From Chlorops oryzae (Eukaryota; Arthropoda; Insecta; Diptera; Chloropidae): a DNA stretch of 64,000 nt. Below the pieces are notes generated by a model that was not told where the DNA came from, did no database searches, and was given only the letters and a program-made list of their open reading frames with translations. Shown piece after piece: positions 36,440 to 48,500 of the stretch (within the stretch, counting starts at the first letter, position 1; each line of letters opens with the position of its first letter). The stretch spans positions 132,799,573 to 132,863,572 of the forward strand of contig CM035806.1 of NCBI GenBank assembly GCA_020466095.1, in the 5' to 3' direction. The translations under genes and the position numbers were made by a program.

Positions 36440-37085
36440 CAGTGGAAGCTCCCATAAGCGGACACCGACGGTCGCGGCCTTTTGATTATTTTATTTATAC
36501 AAACTTACATACATATTCCATTTTAAATTTTAATCTCTCTATGCCTCTAATGCCACCATTTTTTTTTTTTTTTTTTTTTCAATGAAAAGTTCAGATATGA
36601 CTAATTTTAGGTTAGGAAAACACGACTCTGAAATTATTATTATTAGGTTTTTTTTTTGGAAATTTGTTAGAAAAAATTCCGTCTAGAGACGGAGCCAGGA
36701 ATTAGAGCGTTAAATTTTTTCTAAGTTCATATATTTTTTGAACGTAGAAAAATTTTTTGGAAAAAAATTCCCGGAGAAAATTCATTTAGAATGGGGCTGT
36801 TTATCTTGAAATCGGTGCTCCGAATTTTTTAAATGCTCAAAAAGCACGAAGTCACCCTGCAAACGGGTTATAAGATTCAAATGCCGTCGCTTTTTTCGTA
36901 AGAGTTTGTTTTGTGTCCTCTTATGGGAGATTTTTTACAAGGAAAAGTATCAGAAATTTTGCAAATCAAGTGTCCGCGTCCGCTTGTCAGAGCTTGTCCG
37001 CCTATTAAAGAGCGTTTTTTTTATGAAAATAATTGTAAAAAAAACTTGTGTGTTGGAAATTTGCCCGCACGTAGAGTTTTCACTG
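36440..37085. mobile_element. pogo/Tigger-like element
   Basis: TA-flanked CAGTGGAAGCTCCCATAAG at the left and CACTG at the right. The right third holds AGTGTCCGCGTCCGCTTGTC-type motifs related to the left end. The flanks (36327-36372 and 37108-37152) share TTTCTTTAACC...TTTCG.AACTA, suggesting a local duplication. Confidence 0.5.
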
Positions 37086-37159
37086 TATTTAAAAGTATAA
37101 AAAAAATAAAATTTTTCTTTAACCTTTTCGCAACTATTGTGCCTCTATTCCAAATCATC

Positions 37160-38389
37160 GAGCAAGAATAGTCTTAATATCACAAAATAACACAAAAATC
37201 ATTCTTTAACCCATTAGGGTATAGTGTTCTCCTATTGAATAACTGTGTAAAATTAACTCTTAACTTTTTATATAGGGCGATTTAAGGGGAACGATACATA
37301 TATGTATGTATTATTATTTCTGAATGATTGAGTCAATGATAACACTCAGTTCGCAAAAATCTTAATAATGCCGCAATTTGCAATTTACTCAACCGCTTAA
37401 GTGGCCATGTGCGTGGCGCATGAGAGTTTCTTTAAGCTTCAAAAAAAAAAAAAAAAAAAAAAAAACTAATTCACAAATAAGATAAGAAAAAAAAAATGCT
37501 AATTAACGCAATCCCCCCTTTCGTCAAACATTTTATTATTATTATTTTTTTATTTTTTATTTATTTACACTTTTATTTACCTGCTTTTATGTTCTTTTTT
37601 CCTTGCACGTTTGGAAAAAATGATATTGGAATGTAATTAACATCAGAACACAGAACAGAAGTCTCGCTCAGAAGCGAGTTGACGTTTACAAAGTGTCGGG
37701 CGGGCGGGCGGGTGGTTGGGCGGTTAATCGACAGACTACACACGACAGACGGCACAAAAGTACACATGTACGTACATATGTAGGTATGCACATAGGTGTG
37801 CAAACAGTAAGATGACACGACATCTAAATGCCGACTTCGTAGCATTTTGAGAAAAGGCAAAAAATAAATAAATAAATAAATAAAAAAGTAAAAAAAAGTA
37901 AAAAAGAGAAATATAGAGAAAAATTGTAGCAGAAAATAAAATAAAAATGGGGAGCACATGACACCCAAACCGATCCGGCTTTATTCGTTCGGGAGCCGTC
38001 GACAGTGTCGTACGTAAACTTAAAATAGCGGAATATCGAGAAAACGAGGAAAAGCGAGAATAAAAAAAGTACCCTACCCAGACCCAGACGTAGCGTAAAT
38101 CATTTGAGCTGAGCATCTCAAGAGAACAACTTTTCTTCTTTTTTTTTTGTAAGAGCAACGAGAAAAGCGTAGAGGAAATTACCTATGTATGTATGTAAAA
38201 AATTAGCAAATTCGAATTTAGAAAAGCACCATTTTCTCCACGCATACACACACACAAATACATACATTCATAGATGTAAACATTATGTACACACATACGT
38301 ATATAAATACACTTGTCTCGCATTTATGGTGCAATTTTTAGTTCAACATATTTTTATATATCTAATTTTTTCCCTCTTTTTTTTCGCAG
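37160..38389. other. Region upstream of GOGAT, no supported gene
   Basis: Contains A and T runs (37441-37465) and mixed purine repeats. A non-coding first exon of GOGAT may lie here, but I cannot define one. Confidence 0.35.
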
Positions 38390-39146
38390 ATTCGATTCTT
38401 ACCGAAAGACCGACCGACCGACCGACCGATAAAAGGCGTGCACAGAAGCAAAAACGTTTTCGAGAACCCGTGCAGAAAAACTTAAAAAACAAAAAAAAAA
38501 ACAATTTCAAAAACTCGTGAGCGCGGCGCGTGCGAAGCGCAAAAAATCGCCTAAGACTGCTGCAAGAGCGAAAATTATAAGCATAAATATTTAAAAAAAA
38601 CAAAAATTAAATAAAAAAAGTTTTGGTAAAAATAAACAAAAAATCGATAAAAAAAAAACAATAAACAAAAGAAGGAACAACTTTAGCTGACAAAAGAAAA
38701 GGTGAAGCGGGGAAAATCCAAAATCAAATTTCCAGCTGAGCAGAACTTTTTCTCTTACCGCGAGTCGAGCTCGGATATTTTATATCAACTTGACCTGGAT
38801 AACTAAAGCTGGCGTTGTAAAGCTACAACGAAGGAAAAAAGGAAATTTCAAAATTTTTAAAAATTTTATTTTGGCGCAGTTCAATTGTGCCGAAGTGTGT
38901 GCACATTAAAGTGAAAACAATAAAAAGGGGAAAAAAATTAGAAACGCAGTTCCGCGAGTTCCTTGTAAAGGATTTCACACACAGCTTGCCGTCTTCAGCG
39001 AGATTTTTATCTCAAAAAAAAAAAAATAAATAAATAAATAATTAAATAAATAAAAATTTGACTCAATAAAGTTTTCATTAAGAAAAGTTAATCAAAGAGA
39101 AAATAAACAAAAAAAAAGAAACTTTTCGTCAAGTGCAAAACGTATA
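38390..39146 (+). promoter_or_regulatory. Probable GOGAT 5' UTR with a possible upstream splice acceptor
   Basis: Directly upstream of the start codon. A pyrimidine run ending TTTTCGCAG at 38389 could be an acceptor for a 5' UTR intron. A short GACC repeat lies at 38410-38430. An in-frame TAA at 39051 shows this is untranslated in the GOGAT frame. I cannot place the transcription start or any TATA or initiator element with confidence. Confidence 0.35.
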
Positions 39147-39578
39147 ATGGCCCCAATAATCACTGACAATTGTGAATCGGGATGTGAATTTGTTGATAAT
39201 TCTAGCAGCAGCATCGCTATCAGCAGCAGCGCAGTGCACCAAGAAACTGTGAACAACGAATTCATTGATCAGTGCCGTGGTGAAAAACAACAGCAACAAC
39301 AACAACAACAACAAAAACAATTCGAAAAACAAGAAGAAGATGCACCAGTAGAGGGAAAAGAATCGAATAAGAACATTCTCAACATTGGCGGCAACGGAGA
39401 ACATTTCTCGAGCCCCAATGATAATAGTGATGATGATCATGAACGCGAGAATTTCATCGCCGGCAAGCAAATGCCATGGGAAGGACCTAAAGCACAAGGA
39501 TTGTACGATCCACAAAATGAGCATGAAGCTTGCGGCGTCGGCTTCATTGTTTCGATCGATGGCAAGCAATCTCACAAG
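39147..39578 (+). CDS. GOGAT exon 1 (residues 1-144): leader with poly-Q and catalytic Cys
   Basis: Encodes 144 residues ending in phase 0 at a donor GTAAAT. The first 128 residues are an acidic, Ser/Asn-rich leader with a nine-glutamine run (CAA/CAG codons near 39287-39318). The conserved block [10 protein letters not shown] follows. Cys129 is the expected N-terminal nucleophile of the mature class II amidotransferase, so residues 1-128 would be a propeptide removed in processing. The removal is inferred from the family. Confidence 0.93.
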
Positions 39579-42500
39579 GTAAATTATGCATGAAAGAACA
39601 CCATCCCAGCGGCTTAACCCCCCAGCGGGAAAAAGTAAGGCATGGTAGGGCAACAAAAAATATTTGATTATGAGGTGCATTGATCGAATAACATAATCGG
39701 GCATGTGACAGAAATCGAATACGACAGAAAACGTTCGATTTCGGTTAAATTTTCATACAAATGTAAGCGAAATCGAACGTTTTCTGTCGTATTCGATTTC
39801 TGTCACATGCCCGATTATTTTTAACACGGCGATGTCATAGGAAATGTAAGGCCTTCTCTTTTGCATTACCTTTAAAGGTAATTTTAATCAATAATTTTAA
39901 AATAATCCTTCTATTTTGCCTTACTTGCCAATGCACAAAAAAAAAAAAAAAAAACTTTTAAGTGATGACACATTAATTTTCATGTTCATCATTTATTGCA
40001 TTCCGTTTCTTTTCGAATTCATAAAATAATTCATATTAAATAATTGTTCTTAAAATCATGCACGTTTTAAGGCCTTACACAATTTCCCGCTGGGCATCGC
40101 TCTCTGATGCACCGACGATGTACCTTATATGTAGTCTGTAGGCCCGTACTTAGAAACTAATGTTGCAACGAATAGTCGTATTCGCATTCGCGAATATTCG
40201 CCTATTTTTTAACATTCGCATATTCGCAATATTCGTAATATTTTGCGAATAAAATCGGCAAGAAAATAAAAATAAAAAAAATCAACTGAAATTAATCAGT
40301 CTTTAACAATGATATTTAGGAAAACTAAAAGGGGAATTCAGGAAAATTTAGGTCTTCCAATCTTGCCCCATTTCCTTAATCCCGGAATCAACGTGACTAA
40401 TGCTATGTTCTCACTATAGGGGCTAAGTTCTTAACCCGATACTTTAACTAAAAACGTTCATATGATCTTCGGGCGAGTTAAGGTTAACTAACGTCATATG
40501 ACCCAGCCGGAAAGTTCACTACTTCTGCACTACTTCCGAAGTGGTGAAAATTCATACTGCGACTATTCGCATTACTAACCCTAACTTCTAATGAAGTTTT
40601 TTTTTTTTTTTGGGGGGGGGGGGGGGATATGGCCGCTGTTTTCATTGAATGCATGCGATAATGTCCGGCTGGGGAAATTGACAACTAAATAACGCGCAAG
40701 GTATATCATCGGGAAATTGTAAATAAAAATGGTATTTGCTTTATTAGATATGTTTAAAGAAGCTGAAAAAGCCAAAGGAATATTAGAAGAAATATTATCA
40801 GAAGAGCATTGCAATGTCCGCACGAACAAAAAAAGATTAATGGAGCTAATAGTGAAAGCGGCATCACAAAATTTTCTTTTTCTGCACGTCAAAGCTTCCT
40901 GCTCGTGTCGTATTAAATTTTTACCTGGTTTTTGTACTCGGTGTTAGCAAATGTAACTGAAAATTTCAAATGAAACTCAGCGGTCACCTCAGAGTTAAAT
41001 ATTAACTCAGGGTACCTTTTTGGGGTTATACGATTCATTTTTTATGCGTTTTGACATTTGAAACCATGGGTTTCACCGATAGCCCTAACCCGGCCTAGTG
41101 AGAACATAGTATAAGGGGCTGTTTACACTATAACCCCATTTAGAATTTTTCAGCATTTTCCCCAAAATGCTGAAAAAAGCGGTATGAATTTGCATATTGA
41201 ATTGTTGTTGTATTGTGAACAGCATTTTTCAGCATTTTGAGAGAATGCGAACAAAATGCGATCATTTTGCCAAAAACTATCGATTTTTTTAAATCATATC
41301 TCAAAGAAAATACACATGGCATTCAGGAACAGCTGCTTCATGGCATCAAGGCGCAGGAAATAAAAAAGAAATATAATTAAATCATTTAAATTTGTGTTGT
41401 TCTTAATAACAAAATACTTTCATGTTCATGTCCATTAATTAAAATTATTTTAAATTAAATGCTGCTACGGTGCACTTTTGCGAATCGCCTTTGTTTGAGA
41501 GATCACCTGATTTAAAAAATGCTAAACGCTACGTATATTCGAAATGCTGCATTGTATATTGTATTCACCAATTTCAGAAAATCGCATTTTAGGGATGCAA
41601 ATGCTAAATGCGGGCATAGTGTATATAGCCCATAAAACATTAATGCTATTCAATCTTTTGAGCGAACATTTCAATTAGGAAGGTTATTCATTTCTGTAAA
41701 ACAATTCCTCGAGCTATCAACGTTTTGAATACCTTTAATTCAATTTAAACAAAAATCATCTTCTCAGTGCTAAGAATCAAAAATTATTTCAATATACATA
41801 CATATACATAATTTAATAAAAAGGTGGTCAAATTCAATACTACTTAAAGTACAAAAACTGGAAGCTATGCTTCTTTATCAATGGACTAGAAATATTTCCG
41901 AAGAAGAAAACCCCCTATCGGCTTCCACGCTTTTTAGGTGGTACTCAAACGGTTTAACTTGCAGGACTGATTACACTAGTTTACGAAAAATCTGACCTGT
42001 ACCATCTGACGGTCATTTCTTAAGTAAAATTTACTGCAGAATCTGAATATGTAGCCAGAAGCAACAAAAATGAAAATATTTTATGATTGTGTAATTTAGA
42101 CTAAAATTGATTTTTTTAAAGAAATTTTTTAAAAAATGAAACAAATTTCTGAAAAAGTTCTTAATAGCTTTTAAGCCAATGGTTCGACCAAAAGGTATTC
42201 TAGGCATTATTTCTAGGGAATTTCATTACCTTTAATTTCATTGGTATGAACTTCAAATCGGTTAAGTATGTCCGGAGATAATTGGAGTTTACCAACCCAT
42301 ACTTTTTTTCAAAACTAAAAAAAAAAACGGAAAACAGCCTATGTTATATCTCGAAAACTGTTCTACTTAAAAATTATCTTACTAGATATTCAGATTTAGC
42401 AGAAAATTTTACTTAAGAAATGATCACCAAAAGCCGAAGGTAGCAAATTTTTTTAATTTTCGTAAACTAACAGGTTGGCTGATAAGTCCCCGGTCTGCGA

Positions 42501-45500
42501 GCATCCTTTTGAGGTCTGAGAACAAGAAAAAGTCGCTGGGGGCCAGATCTGGAGAATACGATGGGTGGGGAAGCAATTCGAAGCCTAATTCATGAATTTT
42601 TGCCATCGTTCTCAATGACTTGTGGCACGGTGCGTTGTCTTGGTGGAACAACACTTTTTTCTTCTTCATATGGGGCCGTTTTGCCGCGATTTCGACCTTC
42701 AAACGCTCCAATAACGACATATATAATAGTCACTGTTGATGGTTTTTTCCCTTCTCAAGATAATCGATAAAAATTATTCCATGCCCATCCCAAAAAACAG
42801 AGGCCATTACTTTGCCAGCGGACTTTTGAGTCTTTCCACGCTTCGGAGACGGTTCACCGATCGCTGTCCACTCAGCCGACTGTCGATTGGACTCAGGAGT
42901 GTAGTGATAGAGCCATGTTTCATCCATTGTCACATATCGACGCAAAAACTCGGGTGTATTGCGAGTTAACAGCTGCAAACACCGCTCAGAATCATCAACA
43001 CGTTGTTGTTTTTGGTCAAATGTGAGCTCGCGCGGCACCCATTTTGCACAGAGCTTTTTCATATCCAAATATTGATGAATGATATGACCAACACGTTCCT
43101 TTGATATCTTTAAGGCCTCTGCTATCTCGATCAACTTCATTTTACGGTCATTCAAAATCATTTTGTGAATTTTTTTGATGTTTTCGTCGGTAACCACCTC
43201 TTTCGGGCGTCCACTGCGTTCACCGTCTTCCGTGCTCATTTCACCACGCTTGAATTTTGCATACCAATCAATTATTGTTGATTTTCCTGGGGCAGAGTCC
43301 GGAAACTCATTATCAAGCCAAGTTTTTGCTTCCACTGTATTTTTTCCCTTCAGAAAACAGTATTTTATCAAAACACGAAATTCCTTTTTTTCCATTTTTT
43401 TTTAAATAACAAAAGTTGCTTCAGAAAAGACGCTCTATCTCATAGCACTGACAGACATAGGTATTTTACACCATGATGGTGTGAAGTCTAGGTGACACAC
43501 ATAGGTATTTCTCAAAAGTCTACCTTAGCCAACATAGACTTTTTATAGACTTCACACTACATTGAAAGGGAGGATTTATTGTGGACTTCTTAGATTGATG
43601 TGGCAGCGCTGCACAAAATTAAACGAAATATCGATTATTTTATCGGAAACCAGATGTTTAAAATTCTAATTTCAAGTAATTTATTCGAAATGCATGAAAT
43701 TAATTCCATCGTATGGATTTATATAACAAACAAACGATATTTTCATGGATTCTTTTGAGATAAAATCGAGGCTAAATGCTACCAAAATGTTTTTATTGTT
43801 TTTGTTGTTGTTTTAATTTTCAATTATCAGCTGTTTTTAAGAAGTCCACAATAGAAATCCACAATCAATTGTAGTGTGTCACCCCAACATAGACTTCTTC
43901 CATTGTAGTGTGAAGTTATAGACTTTACACCATATATCTGTCAATGCTATCACAAACTAATTGACTTCCAGACGTCAAATTTTGACACGAATCATTTGAA
44001 GGTTGCCACTATATAAAAATAATATGCATTTAATACTAGCGACGCCATCTATGTGTCAGACCGGGGACTTATCAGCCAACCTGTTAGTGTTATCGATTCA
44101 AAGATAAAATAAAAACTCTATACTCGAATTCGCATTCGCGAATATTAAAGTACCTAAATTCGCGTTCACAAATGCTAAAAAATTGAACATCGTTTGCAAC
44201 ACTAGTAGAAACGAGTCAAACGTTTTACATATGTACATATGTTCCTTCCATTACGTTATAGACTCTCACTCGAATGGATTGTCTTATAAGAGAAACCATC
44301 GTTCTGTAAATGGGCCTACTCTCGACTTAAGAAACATTTTTCTGACATGTTTCAGCAGACTGAAAGTTCTGTTTTTTTTTTTTTTTTACCCTTCCATTTC
44401 TAATAGACCACAGTCGTAGGAAATCGAATTGATTTAATTGGTAGAGAAACAATTTTTTTGTAAACGAACGAATTGCATGAAAGGGTTAAGAAAATGCACT
44501 ATCCCACTTAATGATGTGTATCAAAATAGTGGCTGCTGCGCACCTTGTTCCTCATTTTTTCGTTATCTCTAAATGACATTCCTTTCTTCCCCAAAGCCTT
44601 CTTCTTATCGATGCCAAGAGCCGTACATACATACATATTTCCATTAATTTCAAAGACAGCTGAACCGATGAGAAGCAGATGCGAAATATATATGTATGGA
44701 ACCGATTTGTTTTCTGCCTGGGGAATGAAGGGTATTGGGCGTGGTCCGCCTAATTGCTGGGATAACCTTTTTTCAAACAGAGTGAAAACACTTTTTTTTT
44801 TTTTGTATGATCAAACTTTTGTGCTGAGGTTGGCCAAAATTTCTCTAGACGGCACTTAAATACGCCCATTTAAGTCGAAATTCAGAGAATATTGCATCAC
44901 AGAATAGACCCTTCTTGGGAGTGAAATTTACCAAAAACCACATTTTCCATTTTAGGATTTTCTTTTTTTTTTTTTTTAGGTTGGAAGCAAAGCCTGCAAA
45001 GAGAATTTTTGGACGTGGGACTTGAGAGAAATTTTCCCTTTAGGGCCTCTTTGGAGTATGTACTGATAACCATAGGTCACAATTCAACCTCAGAGATGGT
45101 GAAACATTCGGGCCTGCAGTGGGTTGTTCGGACCCCGTTCAAGTAATTGAACGTGAACACTACGATCTCGCTAATTTTTGAGAGAACGTCAAAAAAAAAA
45201 ATATAATCATTCGCCTGTTTTCAAAGAAATTCCTCGCGTATGGTGGAGATCGGAATTCCGGAATTCCTACTTAATATACTTATTATATTCGATACATAGA
45301 AACATATGGCACCAATTTTAAAGAACTGCGGATTCGATTATAACTGGTTCCGTAAATTTCAATTTATTGCATCTTTTGTGGAATTCCTGCGCTAAAGATT
45401 TGATTTTTTTTTACACGAATATTTGAGAAATGTTTGAATTCTTTTCAAATATTCCGACGACGTTCCTCGATTTTTGATATGAAAAGATTTTATTTTTGTA

Positions 45501-48500
45501 AACTCTCAGCTTCTTTAAGTTAGGAATACACAGGGTGCCTTAAGTCGATCGGGTGCTCTAGTGAAAAAGCTTTCGTGCTATTTTAAAATCGTGTGCCCTC
45601 GAAATTATCGTTTTGATTGAAATTGGACGGACTTACATATTTTGTAAAACCGCTCACACGGTATAAGGTATGGAAGGTGATTGTGATTTAGAGAGCGGAA
45701 TGGAGAGAATGTGGTATAGGGAATGGATGGAGAGAGGGAGTGATGGACAATGGGATGCACAGAGGGAGGGATGGATTAGGGTACGGTAGGATGGCGAGAG
45801 AGTGGGCTCAAGAGGGGATGGTGAGAGAGCGGAGAGAGGGTGGGTAGAGAAGAAGAGAATGTCAGAGGTTGGGAGAAAAGGATGGAGAGAAATGGAGAGG
45901 GAATGACAGAGTGTAAAAGAGTAAGTTAGACAGGGAGAGAGGGCGATCCCCGGTGTTTTAGCATTTCTGGGCCAGCGGGGCCCGATCTAAATCTCTTGCC
46001 GCCTCTTTGATGGCACTAATGTGGGTGCTGTTTTCGCATATTTATCTGTGAGTTGGGAATCGCCGTTCCTCAAAATGCCGCTCTGGGCATTTGCCCGACT
46101 TGCCATCCCCTAAATCGGGCCCTGTGAGCCACTTCCTTCGTTTGATGATTCCGAAAGCGATTTCACACAAATCAAACTACATATTTTGATGACTGCGCTC
46201 CTATCCGTGACATTTTGCCACCATGCCATGCTTTTACATAGTATGTATGTACTTATGTATGTGTATCAGTCGCCTGACATCTGGCAAAACGCGCAACTGC
46301 ATTCAATAATCTTTAATCGTTTAATCAATTTTATATTATTCTGCAAATTATTAATTGTGTTAAGTTATTCCCAAAGCTCTCTCCCTATTTCTCTTGCTCT
46401 TTCTCTCTTATGCACTCAACCAATCACAGCACGCACCTTAGAGCAACCAAGAACTGTGTAGGCAGTAGGGGGCTATCTTTTAAACAGAGCGAACCTTTCA
46501 CTGAACGCCGCTGACGTTTACAATTTATTTCCATGCAATTTAATAAAATACAATTTCTTCATTTATTCATTCGATTATTTTTTCTTTTTTTTTTTTCATT
46601 AGATTCTTCGTGATGCCCAGACCCTCTCAGAACGGATGAATCATCGTGGTGCTTGCGCTTGTGATAACGACACCGGCGATGGCGCTGGTGTATTGGCATC
46701 AATACCGCACGGCTTGTACGCTAAGGCATTGTGAGTAAAGCGAAAAACAAATAATTTCATTTAAATTATAAAATATTAAATGAAAAAGCGAAAATTTTCA
46801 ATAAAATAACAAGTGCCATTGCCGTGCTTGCGAGACATTTGCCGAACGATTGCCAACATGTGCTACGTTCCGCTTGCACGTGAAGCGAAAATGCATCATT
46901 TTAATTTTGCATCGGAATATTTTTGGCAACCAACCAAAATGAGAAAATATGAAAAATTGTTTTCGCTTCTTCGCTATCATTCATACGAAATAAAAACACG
47001 CGAAAAATAAGGGTACGGCAAACAACAAAAACAGCGCCAACGTCAACGACAATGGCAACAAATCATCGCAATCGGCAATGTTAAGCGAACGTAATTTATT
47101 TAAATTTTTATTGACATTAATTAAAAACGCCGCCACACGGTCGAAAGGCAAAGTCGCTTAAGTGTGGAATTGCATTTTCTGAACACGATTTGATCGAATC
47201 TTTAACCGTTTCATACCTAATGAGACAGTTTTTCCCAGTGGGGAATATGGGCCGATGTAAAATGTATAGAAATATTTATACTTTTAAAACATCGATGCGA
47301 AATTTTCGGAAAATATTTTCCTATCACGAAATATCGAAAATCGATACTTAACCTCCAATATCGAAAAACGAGATTTTTCTCGATCAACTCCAATGTAAAA
47401 AAAAAACTCCATGGCAAAAAAAAAGTCACCAAAACCTTTATTAAATATCGCAAAATTTGATTTGAATTTCTCCTAAACTTTCACCAAGAATTGGGTTAGT
47501 TGCTTGAAGCGAACTCAGTATAACTGCACGAATACGAAACGGTAACCAATCCCCCGTGAACACCCTTTATATAAAAGCCATTTCCATTGGCATGTTGCGT
47601 TCAACTCAATGTAGAATGATTTGAATTCATTCAAGTGGAATGTGAAAATTTTTGTTTTGAGCAATTTTTATATACATAAATATGTATTTACATAGGTTAG
47701 AGTGTACCTTATTTTTTGATTTTTCGAATTCGGAAACGCACACCCTGTCATTTTTTTACTACTACCATGGTATACTCCCATGCAAAATTTTATTGCCTTC
47801 AGATGATGTTAACTCGTGCCGAGTCAAGCCTGAAGTTTGGTAAACAGACAAAAGAAAGGCCATAACTCCTCAGAAGTCACCTCTACGGGTATATAGAGTA
47901 TGACCGACGCCCATTACTTTTTGGTCCTTAACATTTGCCCTCCTTAAGGGGGATCCCATACAAAAGTTATATTTGTGTAAATTTTCGCCCCACTGTCCTA
48001 ACTAGCTTCAGGTTGCTCCTAAAGGATTCAAATGTATGAGTAACCCCCATTATTTTTATACCTCAAAGATTTTCTCGCAACAAACCCCTATCTCCTATCT
48101 CCTCTCCCTAAGGGGCTCCCATATAAGACTACCTTCATTCTCTATCATACCCGTAGAGGTGACTTCTGAGAAGTTATGGCCTTTCTTTTGTCAGTTTACC
48201 AAACTTCAGGCTCAACTCGGCACGAGCTAACATCATCTGAAGGCAATAAAATTTTGCATGAGAGTATACCATGGTAACTGTAAAAAAAATGACAGGGTAT
48301 GCGTTTCCGAATTCGAAAAATCAAAAAATAAGGGACACTCTAATATAAGTATTTACATACATATGTAGGTATATATTATCAAATGGTTTCCTTTCAGGGA
48401 ATCGCAAGGGGTATCTCTGCCCCCGGCTGGCTTCTATGCAACTGGTATTTTCTATTTAGACGATGCGACCCACGAGGCATCCGAGGCAGAATTCAATGCT

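Larger units (their letters stand above)
42470..44084 (-). mobile_element. irritans-subfamily (Himar1-like) mariner in GOGAT intron 1
   Basis: Perfect inverted ends starting ACAGGTTGGCTGATAAGT, with TA at 42468-42469 and 44085-44086. The total is 1615 bp. Subtracting a 503-bp nested element leaves about 1.11 kb, about 175 bp short of the usual 1.29 kb. That agrees with the missing 3' end of the transposase. Confidence 0.92.

Noticed and set aside
39129..39704. 191-codon minus-strand frame with hydrophobic stretches
   Set aside because: Antisense to GOGAT exon 1. The Leu runs come from the complement of the CAA/CAG repeat.
40130..44160. ATTCGCATTCGCGAATATT motifs on both sides of the intron 1 elements as ends of one large element
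   Set aside because: The match is short, AT/CG-patterned and does not extend. No target duplication is seen.
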